From Portunus trituberculatus (Eukaryota > Arthropoda > Malacostraca > Decapoda > Portunidae), in contig NC_059296.1 in NCBI RefSeq assembly GCF_017591435.1, positions 30,161,369 to 30,225,368 on the forward strand: 64,000 nt of DNA, given 5' to 3'. Below, piece by piece: positions 30,287-47,984 of the stretch (the stretch's first letter is position 1; every line of letters starts with the position of its first letter). The position numbers and the translations under genes were made by a program. Below the pieces are notes generated by a model that did no database searches, was not told the DNA's origin, and saw only the letters and a list, made by a program, of their open reading frames with translations.

Positions 30287-30438
30287 GTAGTTGTGGTGAT
30301 GGTGGTTGCATTGGTGGTGGGGGTGGTTGTGGTGATGGTGGTTGTGGTGGTGGTGATGGTGGTTGTGATGGTGGTTGTAGTGGTGGTGATGGTGGTGGTT
30401 GTAGTGGTGGTGATGGTGGTGGTGATGGTGGTTGTGGT
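30287..30438. repeat. Imperfect (GGT)n array
   Basis: GGT with GAT and TGT variants in a loose 6- to 18-base period. Gly- and Val-rich frames are by-products. Confidence 0.9.
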
Positions 30439-30639
30439 GTTGCTATCAAATGTGACGCTCTGATTTTGCTTACGTTTGTATTATTTGTGCTTGTTATTGT
30501 TGATTATTTCTTTCCTTTCACTATTTTTTTTCTATTTGTTTGTATATTGTTACCATTCCCCCATCTCTTTCTCTTCCCATTTCTCATCCTTCTAACGTTC
30601 CTTTTTATTATTAATGGTTTGGATGAAGGAAAAATAAGG

Positions 30640-30868
30640 AAAATGATGATAATAGTAATAATGATAATGGAATACAATAAAAACAATAATAATGATAGCA
30701 ATAACAACAACAATAACAACAACAACAATAACAACAACAACAACAACAAATCACAGCAAGAAGAACAGTTTGCTTATAATTTATTATTTCATCATTTTTC
30801 TTCTATATTTCCTCCTTCATTTTCAATCATTTACAAACAATATGTCTTTCTTACGAGTATTATTGTTA

Positions 30869-30935
<67 letters not shown>

Positions 30936-30965
30936 TACTGTTATTATTATTATTATTACTATTAA
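30640..30965. repeat. (AAT/AAC)n and (ATT)n pair
   Basis: AAT and AAC units run at 30650-30752, about 105 bases are unique, then ATT runs at 30858-30965. The two blocks are in opposite orientation. Confidence 0.93.
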
Positions 30966-31121
30966 CCTCATCATCAATATAATCATTACATTAGTTTCAT
31001 TGTCCTTTTAATTCTATTTTAGTGTTTTCACCATCACTTTTCATAGCTATCGTCTTTTTGTTCCCTTCATCCACTTCCTTCTGATCCACATTCCTCCTGC
31101 TCCTTCTCCATTTTTATCTTT

Positions 31122-31224
31122 TTCTTCCTTCTTCTTTTTCTTCGTCTTCCTCTTCTTCTTCTTCTTCTTCTTCTTCTTCTTCTTCTTCTTCTTCTTCTTC
31201 TTCTTCTTCTTCTTCTTCTTTTCC
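31122..31224. repeat. (TTC)n microsatellite
   Basis: TTC and CTT tract, grading into the 24-bp tandem repeat to the right. Confidence 0.95.
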
Positions 31225-31345
31225 TTTTCTTTTCTTCTTATTTTCCTTTTTCTTTTCTTCTTATTTTTCTTTAAGTTTTTCTTCTTATTTTTCTTTAAGT
31301 TTTTCTGCTTATTTTTCTTTAAGTTTTTCTTCATTCTTGTTAAGT
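31222..31345. repeat. 24-bp tandem repeat, about four copies
   Basis: The unit TTTAAGTTTTTC plus TTCTTATTTTTC repeats in register from about 31258, grading into the CTT microsatellite on its left. In the minus-strand frame it gives an 8-residue Lys/Asn period, which is not a real protein. Confidence 0.7.
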
Positions 31346-31439
31346 TTCTGCTTCTTTCCTTTAATGTTCTTGATTTTTCAACTTCCCCTTTCTCCACTTT
31401 TCTCCTTCCGTTGCTCTTTCTACACATTCTCGTCGTCTT

Positions 31440-31595
31440 TCTCCTCCTCCTCCTCCTCCTCCTCCTCCTCCTCCTCCTCCTCCTCTCCCTCTTCTAGCAG
31501 CATCACTCATTCAGTAATGGCCTCGGTCTCTGTTCCCTTTCTCTCTTTTCATCGCCTTAATCCCTCATTCCTGACTCCTTGTTACCATAATGGTG

Positions 31596-31665
<70 letters not shown>

Positions 31666-31705
31666 TGCCAATGTTCAGCTTCTTTTCTGTCATAACAATA
31701 AAAAT

Positions 31706-31761
<56 letters not shown>
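31440..31761. repeat. (CTC)n, (CA)n and (CT)n microsatellites
   Basis: CTC at 31440-31495, CA at 31598-31662, CT at 31710-31761, with unique spacers of 48-100 bp. Confidence 0.95.
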
Positions 31762-31764
<3 letters not shown>

Positions 31765-31817
31765 GCAGTCAATCCCTTAGTGAGTGAGTCAGTCATTCGT
31801 TCATTCAGTCAGTCAGT

Positions 31818-32010
31818 GGCCGATATTCAGAAACACTTTGCTCTCTCGCCAAGACTACTTCCCAAGGTCACAGACATGATTACCTGAGTTTTCAAGAGTT
31901 TCTACAGTAATGAATGTAAAAATTTTGTCATTCTGCCTCTAGAACCATAGAAAAAAAACATTATAAAAACTCGTGTAGATTTAAATAAAGCCTTTTGAAA
32001 TAGTGGATGT
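31818..32010 (+). mobile_element. Dispersed non-autonomous repeat, most complete copy
   Basis: The left end (CGATATTCAGAAACACTTTG) is approximately inverted at the right end (CCTTTTGAAATAGTGG). Internally TTTTCAAGAGTTT is followed by AACCATAGAAAA and a near inverse of the first motif, a foldback arrangement. The first 60 or so bases match 47068-47160, and the internal motif matches 2598-2770. Non-coding. Boundaries are approximate. Confidence 0.42.
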
Positions 32011-32399
32011 GAAGCAGAACCACTCATAGTCACTCAGTCAGTCAGTCAGTCAGTCAGTTCCCCGGTCAGTGTGCATCAGTGGAGCCCGCAGACTTGTGAC
32101 GCGGGGGAATACGGTGGCGCATTATTCATGTATTATAGATCATAAAAAGGTGATTTAATACGATTTAATTCAGTGATAACGATCGCGTGAAATAATGGCT
32201 GCTACACTCCATAACCCAAATATCATTAAAGGTAATGCCGCTGTTCCCTTCCCTCTACGTATATTCCGTGTATTGTTTGTTATATTCCAGCTGTGAGTTC
32301 CCTTGGCTTTTCATTATATCATTCTTAGTGTTATTTTCTTGGTGGGGGTTTGTGTGTGTCTCTTGGGGGTTGGCTTGTTTCCTTCTCCTTCTTAATGGT

Positions 32400-32431
32400 T
32401 CTGGTGATGGTGATGGTGGTTGTAATGGAAC

Positions 32432-32491
<60 letters not shown>

Positions 32492-32722
32492 TGGTAGTAG
32501 TAGTAATAGTAATAATGGTAGTGGTAGTGGTAAGTGGTAGTACTAGTAGCAGTGGTAGAAGTAATATCAGTGGTAGAAGTAGTGGTAGAAAAAGTAGTAG
32601 TAGAAGTAGTAGTAGTTGTATTATTATCATTATTCGTAGTAGTAGTAGTAGTAGTAGTAATAATGTCATTATTGTTGTTGTTGTTGCTGTTGTTGTTGTT
32701 AGTCGGAAAAAACATATAATGA

Positions 32723-32803
<81 letters not shown>
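32400..32803. repeat. (AGT)n/(GTT)n trinucleotides then (CT)n
   Basis: GGT and AGT units run at 32400-32600 and 32636-32661, GTT at 32671-32700, then a pure CT tract at 32726-32802. Confidence 0.94.
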
Positions 32804-32891
32804 ATGCATGTGACTCTATCCTACCCATTGTTCTGTCTCTCAATCAGACGCAGTACATTACTACCACGAAGACGTATTGTGGGCTACCTTA

Positions 32892-32893
<2 letters not shown>

Positions 32894-32963
<70 letters not shown>

Positions 32964-33025
32964 ACTTCTACCACATATATCTTTGTTCTCTATTCCGTTT
33001 TGGTGGTGGTGGTGGTGGTGGTAAT
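32894..33025. repeat. (CT)n and (GGT)n microsatellites
   Basis: CT at 32894-32961. GGT at 32999-33022. Confidence 0.95.
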
Positions 33026-34644
33026 GGTGGTGGTCATGGTAATAGTACTGTTCATTATTGTAGTTAAGCGTTACTGTTACAATATATCGTTCCATTTTCT
33101 TATTTTCATGACTTTTAGCATTATTGTTGTTCTCTTTGTTCATTTTGTTTTTCTTGCTTTCTTCTACTTCCTCTTCTTTTCTTCTTCAGCTTTTTCTTCC
33201 TCTTGTTTTTTTTTTTTCCTTTTCTCCATATTTTCTCCTCCTTACTCTTCCTCCTTCTTTTGCAATACTATTCCTACCATCGGATTCTTAAAGAGCTTCC
33301 CAAGACACATTAACTGATCCCATACTTACTTAATTCATCTTTAAAAACTTTGTACTTTCCGTCATTACATCTTGTTGTGGGCTTGTGCTTTTACCCTCTG
33401 TACTACATATCTTTCCTTAGTCAATAACCGACAGTAGAATGTTTGCCATCCTATGGAGTAAGGTAACGCTTTCACTGTACCGTCTTTGTGGTGATTGGCG
33501 TTGTTGTCTCCAGCTGATAGTGTGGATTCCTTACCTGGTCTTGTCAAGGGATATACTAATGGCATTATAAGAGGAGTTGGTGGCTCATCTATCATCAGAA
33601 TCGTGGAAGTATCCTGGAAAACTCACCAATGACTTCTACTAAGATCTGTTAATGGTGAAGCCGAAACCTTTGAGAGTTTGGACCCGGTTTACGTTGTTTC
33701 CTGACGTCACGAAGCCGCTTCCACCACAATAGTTTCACTACCTTCCATTTTATGAAGCCATTTTCCTCTTGTGCTCCAATCGCCTCTCTATCACGTGTCT
33801 CAGCATCGGTGACAAGATTACTTTTGTACCCAAGACGGAAAAAGAAAGAAGACGCAAAACAAAACGGAACAGAAAAACCCGTATCCTCAAATGCTTTGTT
33901 CTCTCATCAGGAGTATTTCTAAAGGCCATATGGGTGATTAGCGTGATAAATCTGATGTTACTCGCCCTTTCTTCTGCTGATTCTTTGCCAAACTATATGT
34001 AGTATCATGAAAACATTTTTGAAGACCTCAATCGACTCCTTCTTTAAGCTGTTAAAAGATAGTCAGGGTTAGACGCGATAGAGAGAAACACAATGCTGGA
34101 ATCAAGTCTCTACCAAGAACAACAGTAACTGCCACCTTATCCTGCATATAACACCCAACTCTTCCTTTCAAATCTTCTGGAAAACTACAATTAGGTACAG
34201 TAGTTGATAGTACTATGTGTACAGACGAGGCGGTGGCAGGGAGTAGCAGACATGAGGGACGCCGGGTGAGGGTGAGGGTGAGGATTGACGCTTCAGGCAA
34301 GGCGTTCGCCCCGGGGCTGTGCTGGTCTTGCTCGTGATGCATGATGGTATTCGCTCATCATGTGTTGCAGCGATCTGTGCAGTCTCCGTGATAATTGACG
34401 CATATGTGGCGACAGACTGCTTAACTAACATGCTTCAATTACTCACTTTCCTGATTATTCGTATGTACTCGCTTCGCCAGCAATACGTGTTTCCTGACCG
34501 CCAAAGTGATGGAAGTTCCCTGCCATATCGGAGGATTGTTGCTTCACTCATGGGTTATCTTCATTTGACGCGCACTCAGTAACGCAACGCCAATACGGTG
34601 CTCCAGAAGAGGAGTAGATATATTCAGGGATTGCTACGTTTAGG
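33026..34644. other. No gene seen
   Basis: Pyrimidine-rich to about 33260, then unique DNA. A short GC-rich island near 34225-34330 holds the GGGTGA tract. Confidence 0.5.
34264..34283 (+). repeat. (GGGTGA)n short G-quadruplex-like tract
   Basis: Three perfect GGGTGA units plus a terminal AGG lie in a short GC-rich island. With only GG in the last run it could form a weak quadruplex. Confidence 0.45.
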
Positions 34645-34937
34645 TTCGATGGCTTTTTATAGCTTCCCTCATTTTTCTTCTTTTTATTTTCTTATCGGTG
34701 ACACTATACAGAAAAGAAATGTAAAGTACTAAAACTATAGTTCAGGGAAAATGAAAGTTCTATAAGAAGAGACACTCACAAGCATAACTCGATTCGATGG
34801 TCTCATATAGCTTCCCTCAATGTTCTTCTTTTTATTTTCGTATCGGTGGCACTATAAACTATACATCAGGGGAAATGGAAGTACTGTAAGAGCAAGAGAC
34901 ACTTACAAGTATAACATGATTCTTTTCCCTTCGATGT
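34645..34937. repeat. Tandem duplication, about 148-bp unit
   Basis: TTCGATGG at 34645 and 34793 begins two copies sharing TATAGCTTCCCTCA, CTTCTTTTTATTTTC and TATCGGTG.CACTATA, then GAGACACT.ACAAG.ATAAC. A third TTCGATG at about 34930 closes the second copy. Divergence is moderate. Confidence 0.75.
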
Positions 34938-36505
34938 ATTCCAATGTACATGAATGGAAAAAAAAAACTGTGCATGCTATCACGTATTCAGCGCGGGCTA
35001 CTGTGCGTATGAAAAAAATAATAATGTGAGCATGCAGTTAGCTTAATTCTGGACGTGACTTCTGTATTGTGAGACGAATATTCTTTTGCAATTCAATCAC
35101 TGTTATTCGACACATTGTTCCTTACTTACAAACCACACTGACATTTTTTACTGTTCACCAGCCATCTGCGGTCAATGTATTAAGTAGACACTAGGAAATA
35201 ACTTTTACCTATTTTTCTGCTCTCTTTTATACATTATATTGGTGACACACGTGGAAATCTGTTGTTTGTTATCCCTTATGTTTACATGTGAGTATTTGTG
35301 GACTAAAATGTAGTGGTTTTATTGCTGTAATGTGTTGCATAGCCCGCCAAAACAGTTCAAGGAAAATAACATTAAATTTTGACTTTAAACAAAATTTCCA
35401 TTGTATTTTACACCCAGAAGTTTCGCATTCTCAAATATTTCGACGTCATGACTCCACTATTTTCTGATACGCTCTAATGGAAGTTATTGAGACTTTCAAG
35501 ACTGTTTTCATGATTCCAATAACAGTTCCAAAAGGATACTGCAACACAATGAGAAAGACACTCAGACTAATCATCTCTACTACGTATAGAAATAGTCTTA
35601 ATATGAATTCAAGGAGTTTTGAAATGTGGCCATTGCATTGTTATAAGTATTTAATCTTCGTTATTGTAGATTAAATATATATTTTCATTATTTCAGTGAT
35701 AGTGTGCTAATGCTTCTATACCACTACTGAAAAAAAACATATATTAAAATAGAACTAAATGAATAAAAATTACAGAACATATAAGATGTAAGATTTTTCC
35801 TGTTATCATAATTTCCAAGTCTTCCCATGATTTCAGTGATAGTTTGATAAGGATTCCTCGCCATCAGTGAGAAATACACATTAGAACTGGAGTAGTAATC
35901 TCTATGGATTTGAAGAACAGTTGTGATGAGAGACCAGTGCATTTCAGAATTAGGCAAACTTGTCCCTGGTCGGCGCTTGCTTTGTCTCAGTGCTTTTATG
36001 AACCTTGACAATGGTTCTTCTGTCTTAAGCTAAAAGAATTAACTGTCGCTAAGTCATCCCTCAACTGCTTCCTTTACTAACCCTCTCTATTTATTTCTTT
36101 GCCTTTCTGTCTGTATAACTCCTGTGAGATCTTCCATTTCATAATACACGCTCTTGAGTTCCTTTTTTTCTAAACCGACAAAGATTACAGACTTTGGTGA
36201 GAAGCGGGAAAATTCGTCCTAATTGTGCCTATTATCCTAATTTTAGCAGTGACTTTCTCGAAAACAGTAAATTTAGTAACTCTTGCTTTCCATCGATGCT
36301 TCCCAAGTGTCACCGAAAGCACATAGTCGCCGCCGCCGCCGCCGCAGACAATACGTGTATTTCCCAACCAACACGAACAAGGGATTTTTACGAGACGCCT
36401 AAACAACACAGGATAAAAGAATGATACGCCGGCACAATGTACACCCGCGCGCCTACCACTTGTTTGGAATTTTTGGTGGAGAATTTATCATGTTCATCGC
36501 GGCAA

Positions 36506-36507
<2 letters not shown>
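34938..36507. other. No gene; weak internal duplication
   Basis: AT-rich unique DNA. ATTTCAGTGATAGT recurs at about 35691 and 35830 with loosely similar flanks, a possible old 140-bp duplication. A (CGC)n of five or six units lies at about 36330-36344. Confidence 0.45.
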
Positions 36508-36594
<87 letters not shown>

Positions 36595-36628
36595 GAACGG
36601 ATGAAGTAGTAGTACCAGTAGTAATGGC

Positions 36629-36701
<73 letters not shown>

Positions 36702-36742
36702 ATAGTAGTAGTAGTAGTAGTAGCAGTAAAAGTAACAGTCGC

Positions 36743-36797
<55 letters not shown>

Positions 36798-36799
36798 AC
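36508..36799. repeat. (TG)n then long (AGT)n
   Basis: TG at 36508-36593 and AGT with AGC and AAC interruptions at 36606-36799, separated by about a dozen bases. Confidence 0.97.
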
Positions 36800-38139
<1,340 letters not shown>

Positions 38140-38320
38140 GGTGCGCCACGCGGCCGTGGTGACAGGTGCTGAGGTGCGAGTGATTTGTGAAGCATATTTT
38201 CCACGTTATGAGGCGACGTGTCTCGCATAACATGTTGATTTGGATCATTTCGATCGCAACTTTTCAGCTGCCCAGAAGTGAAATGCCATCTCAGGAGGAA
38301 CAATGGTTTATTAATTTATT
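38140..38320. promoter_or_regulatory. Candidate regulatory block with SOX-homeodomain motif
   Basis: AACAATGG at 38299-38306 directly precedes TTTATTAATTTATTT, a SOX site beside AT-rich homeodomain or POU-type sequence. The local open frame at 38278-38784 looks like chance coding in GC-rich DNA. Confidence 0.28.
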
Positions 38321-42129
<3,809 letters not shown>

Positions 42130-42310
42130 TGCCCAGCGCCGCCCGCCTAAAGCTGATGCCTCGATGGCTGCTATCACGATGGTATTTTTCTCGCTGGGTC
42201 GTCGCCAAGTTAGAGCATATTTATTTACGTTTGCTGTTGCTGGCTGCGCGATGTATGGATCACAGTTTGGGCGTCGACCTAAAATGTGTATTTGTCCACC
42301 AGGTTGTTGT
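42130..42310. promoter_or_regulatory. Candidate regulatory block sharing a motif with 5961-6000
   Basis: GGGTCGTCGCCAAGTT at 42196-42211 and CATATTTAT at 42216-42224 repeat, with one mismatch and a shorter spacer, the pair seen at 5961-6000. Forkhead-like TATTTAC follows at about 42221-42228. Confidence 0.28.
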
Positions 42311-42431
42311 TTAGAAAGATAGAGACTGATCGGAAACGGCGGCTTGTATAAAAATGGTGAAATGTGATGTTGCAAACACACAGAATTGCTCCCGGGAAAT
42401 ATTGACTGGCGACCATTTGTGCTTGCACCGG

Positions 42432-42433
<2 letters not shown>

Positions 42434-42520
<87 letters not shown>
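42434..42520. repeat. (TG)n microsatellite
   Basis: A pure TG tract of about 86 bp. Confidence 0.97.
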
Positions 42521-42522
<2 letters not shown>

Positions 42523-43795
42523 TTGAGTGAGTGAGTGCTCCATTATTGGGGGAAACACCACGGACACAAGCCTCAACATTTCCCCGCCAGGAGCAACATG
42601 GACGGACACACACAGACTGCTTGCTCACCTGCCACACTCCCGCCGCGAGAAGCTTCTGTCGCAGGGACGAGTTGCACCTGCCAAAGAGACACGCATATTA
42701 CCAACAGCACTTTGAAAATAATGATATTGAGACATCAAATATAAATAAAACCATTGGAATCTAGAATATATTATAAAAAAAAACACACGCACACAAGCAA
42801 AAAATAAGACGAATATTGACATTTTACAGTCACTCACAAGCAGAGTTTTCCTCTTCATTTTTTAGTGTTCCGTATTATGTTTAAATTTTCAATCACCTTA
42901 AATTTTTGGACGATATTTAGCGCAATTTGTCTCTTATTCTACAGCCATCTCTTAACATTATGCAGGCAAGACAGTGGAAAGCTCTTTTACTTCCTCTGTT
43001 ATTTCTTGTCTGTGCTTGGAAATGTATTGCACAGTGCCATCAGAGTTGTGCATGGTTGAATAACGCAGCGAAAGAGGAAAAGTAAAGTTTCATAAGAATA
43101 AAAGTACATTAGGAAATAAGATAACTTGCTTGAAACTGTCAGGTCTATATAGACGTCTCTAGATGAAACATACCTATCTATTTCGATCACCTATAAGTGT
43201 GTGTAATCCTTGATCTAAGCAGTTATTAATGGTAGGCGAAATGTATTGAATAGTTGGATATCGTCATGACAATTGTGACTTCAGCAATCATTGAGGTAGA
43301 TACTCATACATCAAGCTTATTCCAAAAAACGACATGGAAAGTGGATTGTAATATATTGTTCCGTTTCGTAGTGAGTTACTTAGGTTATAAAGCTCTGTCT
43401 TTGCAATTTGTCTGTCCCCCACAATGATATAAGTATAATTAAGGTCGATCTTCACACAACACACAGCCAAGGACAAAGGAGGACATAGTATGGGAAATAT
43501 AGTAAACTGTTGGATATCTGAAGAGTTTCATTTGTATTCCATCACTAATATCTTAGTTACTAAGAGCAGATATTCATACACGTCGGTTTAGGGTAAAGAG
43601 AGACACGGCAGGTGCAGCTCAGGAGTGGCGGGCACCTGGCAGGGCTGATCTGGTGGTGAGCGAATGGCGGGAACCAGCGGCAGCCTCAGCCTGTGCCTCT
43701 GTCCTGGCACGCCTGGCACTGTTTCAAGGCCAAGCGAGAATTTTAACTAGGTAGTATAATTGTGTACTCTATATCATCTTGATCCTTTCGCTCTC

Positions 43796-43798
<3 letters not shown>
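42521..43798. other. No gene seen
   Basis: Mostly AT-rich unique sequence, with a GC-rich island at about 43600-43730. Confidence 0.5.
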
Positions 43799-43885
<87 letters not shown>

Positions 43886-43911
43886 CGTTTCTATGTCTGT
43901 CTAAGCGTCCG

Positions 43912-43940
<29 letters not shown>
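43799..43940. repeat. (TG)n and short (CT)n
   Basis: TG at 43799-43882. CT at 43911-43940. Confidence 0.96.
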
Positions 43941-43942
<2 letters not shown>

Positions 43943-44079
43943 ATACGCACCCTTGACAAACACTATACACCTCGCTAATCCCTTCATAACATTAACCCCT
44001 CAGCACTCCTCTCTCCTCTCCTCTCTCTCCTTCCCTCACACTCTTTCAATGAAATGGAGGGGCGGGACGAGCGGAACCT

Positions 44080-44400
44080 TTGGCCACCTTTGCCCTCCTA
44101 TGGGGATTGAGTAGCCCAATGGCCGCACGGGACCAGCCCCTTAGCGAGCACCATCCGGCATTATTAATATGAAGATACGCCACAGTCCGCGGGTGTACCG
44201 GCGGTGGGTTGGCCAGGAGGAGCCGCCGGCATGCAAATCTGCGGCAATTACAGCGTAGAGCCGCGGCAGATTGGCAGGATAAAACCAGGGAATCGATGCA
44301 ACATAAATATTGATGACGCCGAAAGACCACGGAGGGACGAGTCTGTCATCGGCTGTGTCATTTGGCGGGCGAGGGTGACAGGCCGCCCGGTCCACCCACC
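44080..44400. promoter_or_regulatory. Candidate regulatory block with octamer, TAAT and TGACAG sites
   Basis: TTATTAATAT at 44161-44170, octamer ATGCAAAT at 44231-44238, ATAAATATT at 44303-44311 and TGACAG (Meis/Hth-like) at 44386-44391 lie in about 230 bp of unique sequence. This is the densest mixed cluster I found. Confidence 0.35.
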
Positions 44401-44469
44401 ACCACCACCACGACCATCGTCTACCGACACTGCCACCACCACTACCACCCGCTGCTTGTTGTCTCTATC

Positions 44470-44471
<2 letters not shown>

Positions 44472-44559
<88 letters not shown>

Positions 44560-44668
44560 TGTGTGTGTGTGTGTGTGTGTGTCCACAGACAAACAGGCAG
44601 AATACAATATTTCCACACATTCACCCGAAATAACAATTTATGCATGCACCACCACCAATTCCCTCCCT

Positions 44669-44705
<37 letters not shown>
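44472..44705. repeat. Compound (TG)n(AG)n(TG)n, then (CT)n
   Basis: TG at 44472-44516, AG at 44518-44557, TG at 44557-44582, then after about 90 bases CT at 44670-44705. Confidence 0.97.
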
Positions 44706-44707
<2 letters not shown>

Positions 44708-45437
44708 ACTTTTCCCCTCCCTCCCTTCCTTGGTGGCATGGTGAGCGGCATTTATATCATTCCTTCCCGCGCAGTGCACAAGTCCGTTTGTTTTGTATCA
44801 CTTCACCTTCTTGTTGGGGCCATTTCGTGCGCGCGCCATCCTGTCGTGTGGGTTTGATTTACACGTCCCTGTGATAGGCGACCTGTCCGGGAGGGTGTAT
44901 GCGGCGGCACACCTCCCCCTCGACAGTGCTTGACGCGCCGCCTGAGTTATGGACCTCCCCGCGGACATCACTCACGCCCCTGCTCGATTTTCCCTCCAGA
45001 TATTACACCCAAACGATACCTTTCCTTTCGCCTCACGGGCTTCCCTCTGCCCCGGCGCGCCCCACTCCGCTCCTGTGGACATGGCGCGCATCAAACATCG
45101 TAATGGGGTAATGAAAGAGATACAAAGAGAGTCTCCAGAAAGAAAAGAGCTTGAATATTCATGGGTGTGGAAAGGTTCAGCTTCCCGAGGTGACTCTCAA
45201 TGACTGGGTCCTGAAGGAGGGACGAACGCGGGAGCTGAGCAAGACTCGGAGGTTATAAGAGTGAGTTAAGTGTTCTACATAAACCAGCACTTTATACCCG
45301 CCTGACTTTTGGAGTTATTGTACGCAGTGTTTCAATGTGTATACTGGTGTTTGTTCCTGGGAGCTGAAGGAGGGACGAGCACAGGAGCAGGTCAAGTCAT
45401 GGGGGTTATTAGATTGAGTTGAAAGATTAAATGTTTC

Positions 45438-45496
<59 letters not shown>

Positions 45497-46259
45497 TAGT
45501 AAACTCCCCTTTAATAAAAACACAAAGAAAACAAGTAATAAGTAACATCCTCTCAGTTTTTTCTTCTTCCACACTTCCTCTCTTTTTTCCTCCACATCTT
45601 AGGAAACATACATATAGAAATTCTAGATACTCTGAAAGTGAAACAATCTTCCCTATTGGACATTATCTTACATTTTCAGTTATTCTTTTCTTTTTTACTT
45701 ATTTCTTCTAGAGCAGCAGATTTTAAGTAAACTAAGGGTGTACTAATTAATCTTGAATTGTCTCATTAACATTACTATCAGAAGCCATAGAAATGATCGA
45801 TCACGTTTTCATGAGCGTTTTTTTTTTATATATAGATAACGCACAGTTCTTCTTAGAATGTCACTAAAATCGTGAAAACTCTCTTCCCTTTCTCTTTGAG
45901 AGGTCTTAAATATCTCCATACTTCTGATTCTAACCACGTTATTCTTTTCATTCTATTGTTATTAAATGTCACAAATATGATGTCAGGTTCTCATATGTGT
46001 TTTCCTAATCGACAACGTACGATTTTTGTGCTGAAATATTACTAAGAACACTGAAAACAATCCTTTCTTAAAGACTCGAACGCCTTCCATCAAAGCCGGA
46101 CGAAACCTTTAGAAAAATGTCTCACTCATACGAGTCTCGTACCAATCTAGTGGGTAAATATATACGCTCATCTTCGTCTCCTTAACTTTCAAGTTTGTTG
46201 CGCACTGATTTATGCACAGAAGGATTGATTCACTGACTTGTTCTTAGATGCTTATTACG
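44706..46259. other. No gene seen
   Basis: GC-rich unique DNA to about 45250, then AT-rich. A possible decayed dispersed repeat near 45785-45960 (AGAAATGATCGATCACG, then TTTTCATGAG) is too diverged to call. Confidence 0.45.
45440..45492. repeat. (CT)n microsatellite
   Basis: A pure CT tract. Confidence 0.97.
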
Positions 46260-46530
46260 ATGACTGAATATTAAATAAATGGATGATGGATATATAGATA
46301 AATAGTTTGATTGACTAACTGATTCATTCGTTCGTTCAGTTGCTGATTAATAGATAGGCCGGTAGTTAATAGGGAGACAGGTGGATAGCGAATTGATAAA
46401 TAGATAATAAGATTGATATATAGATACATAGATGAGTAGGTAAAGATAGTTAGATAGATAGATAGACAGATATATAATTAAATATATCAAGTAGATAGAT
46501 TAATAAATAGGTGGATCAATAAATAGGTAA
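46260..46530. repeat. Decayed GATA/GATGGA-type repeat
   Basis: Scattered TAGATAGATAGATAG, AATAAATAG and GGTGGAT units, with only one clean GATA run near 46450-46468. Confidence 0.6.
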
Positions 46531-46748
46531 GGCCTCTACATGACCTGAACTCTTATAACGCTGACGAAACATGCCTTATATTGTACTGCCGTGAATATAA
46601 CACTGTATACTACAACCTGATAGAACACATGCTTTCATAACCCAATGACTTGAATGTATAGATGTAGATATTGCAAGAAAAGAAAACCTGCTTATAATTA
46701 ACGAGTTAACTATAAAAATAACCTATATACATGATAATAATTAATAAG

Positions 46749-46750
<2 letters not shown>

Positions 46751-46838
<88 letters not shown>
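46751..46838. repeat. (TA)n microsatellite
   Basis: A pure TA tract of about 88 bp. Confidence 0.97.
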
Positions 46839-46839
<1 letters not shown>

Positions 46840-47067
46840 GCAATACATAAATACATAGATATAGATATAGTTATTATTCTATGATTTGAATAATTTGAAT
46901 ATAATGTACATTAACCAGCGCAGCACAGCTATAAGCATTTCTACCAAAAATATTTCATAAAATGTACAAGTTTGGAAACCAGTTTATGTTAAATCATAGT
47001 AATTCACTCATGTCGTGTCAATAAATTCAATGTACAACTTTGCGTAAGTGTACAATTTAATATGATA

Positions 47068-47165
47068 AGTTCGGTATTCTGAAACCCTTTGTTATCTCAT
47101 CAAGATTATTTTCACATGCCACAGAGATGATTTGCCAGCTTCGCTTAGCAATTCTTTATTAAAAA
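47068..47165 (+). mobile_element. Dispersed foldback repeat, 5' fragment
   Basis: GGTATTCTGAAACCCTTTG, a CATCAAGAT-like block, then CCACAGAGATGATT follow the same order as in the copy at 31818-32010. The rest of the element is lost where a degenerate tandem array begins. Confidence 0.4.
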
Positions 47166-47510
47166 GGTCAATAATACATCTATATAAACATGCACAGTAT
47201 TTCATAACAATACTACTAATTTCATCGTGCATTGCTTGAAAGGTAATTTATCCATCTGTACAAAGCAGTAGCTCTTAATAATAAATCCATTGTGCTTGCT
47301 TTGCTAATAAGGTAAATGCACGTAAACATATATACAAACTAACATCTTTTCATAATAACTCCACTCACCCCACCGTGTTTTGCTTATAAGGTAAATTTAG
47401 GTACATATATATAAATCAGTATCTCTTAATAATAACTCCCACTGTTTCGCTTATAAGGTAAACGTACACATAAATAAACCAGCACAGTATCTCTTCATAA
47501 TATTCCTACG
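47165..47510. repeat. Degenerate tandem array, about 70-bp unit, four to five copies
   Basis: The motif GCTTATAAGGTAAAT/C recurs near 47235, 47303, 47383 and 47449, each followed by ACATATATAAA and CAGTATCTCTTAATAATAAC. Units have diverged by substitutions and small indels. No coding potential. Confidence 0.65.
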
Positions 47511-47651
47511 TGATATTTTCCTTTATCAACTTTTCCCTCACAGCCCTGTCTGCCTGGAGGGGAAAAAAATATGCTGGAGGAATCTTGCCATTCTGACCTT
47601 GGAGAGAAGTTTCCTGTTTGTGATGAGCCGCCTCTGCTCTTTCCCTCCCTC

Positions 47652-47773
<122 letters not shown>

Positions 47774-47984
47774 ACCATCCCTCCCTTCCCCTCTCTCCTT
47801 CCCTCAGCTCAGCACACACAAAGCCTACACAACCATCCCTTATCTCCAGACTCGCTGAAGTTTACTGGTAGCTGCGGTGATCGTGGTGATGTTATTTGTA
47901 GTGCCGGCGATGGTGGTGGTGGTCGATGTGGTGGTAGTGGTGACAGGGAGGAGCGAACGCTGTCTGGAGATGAAAAGAGGTAGA

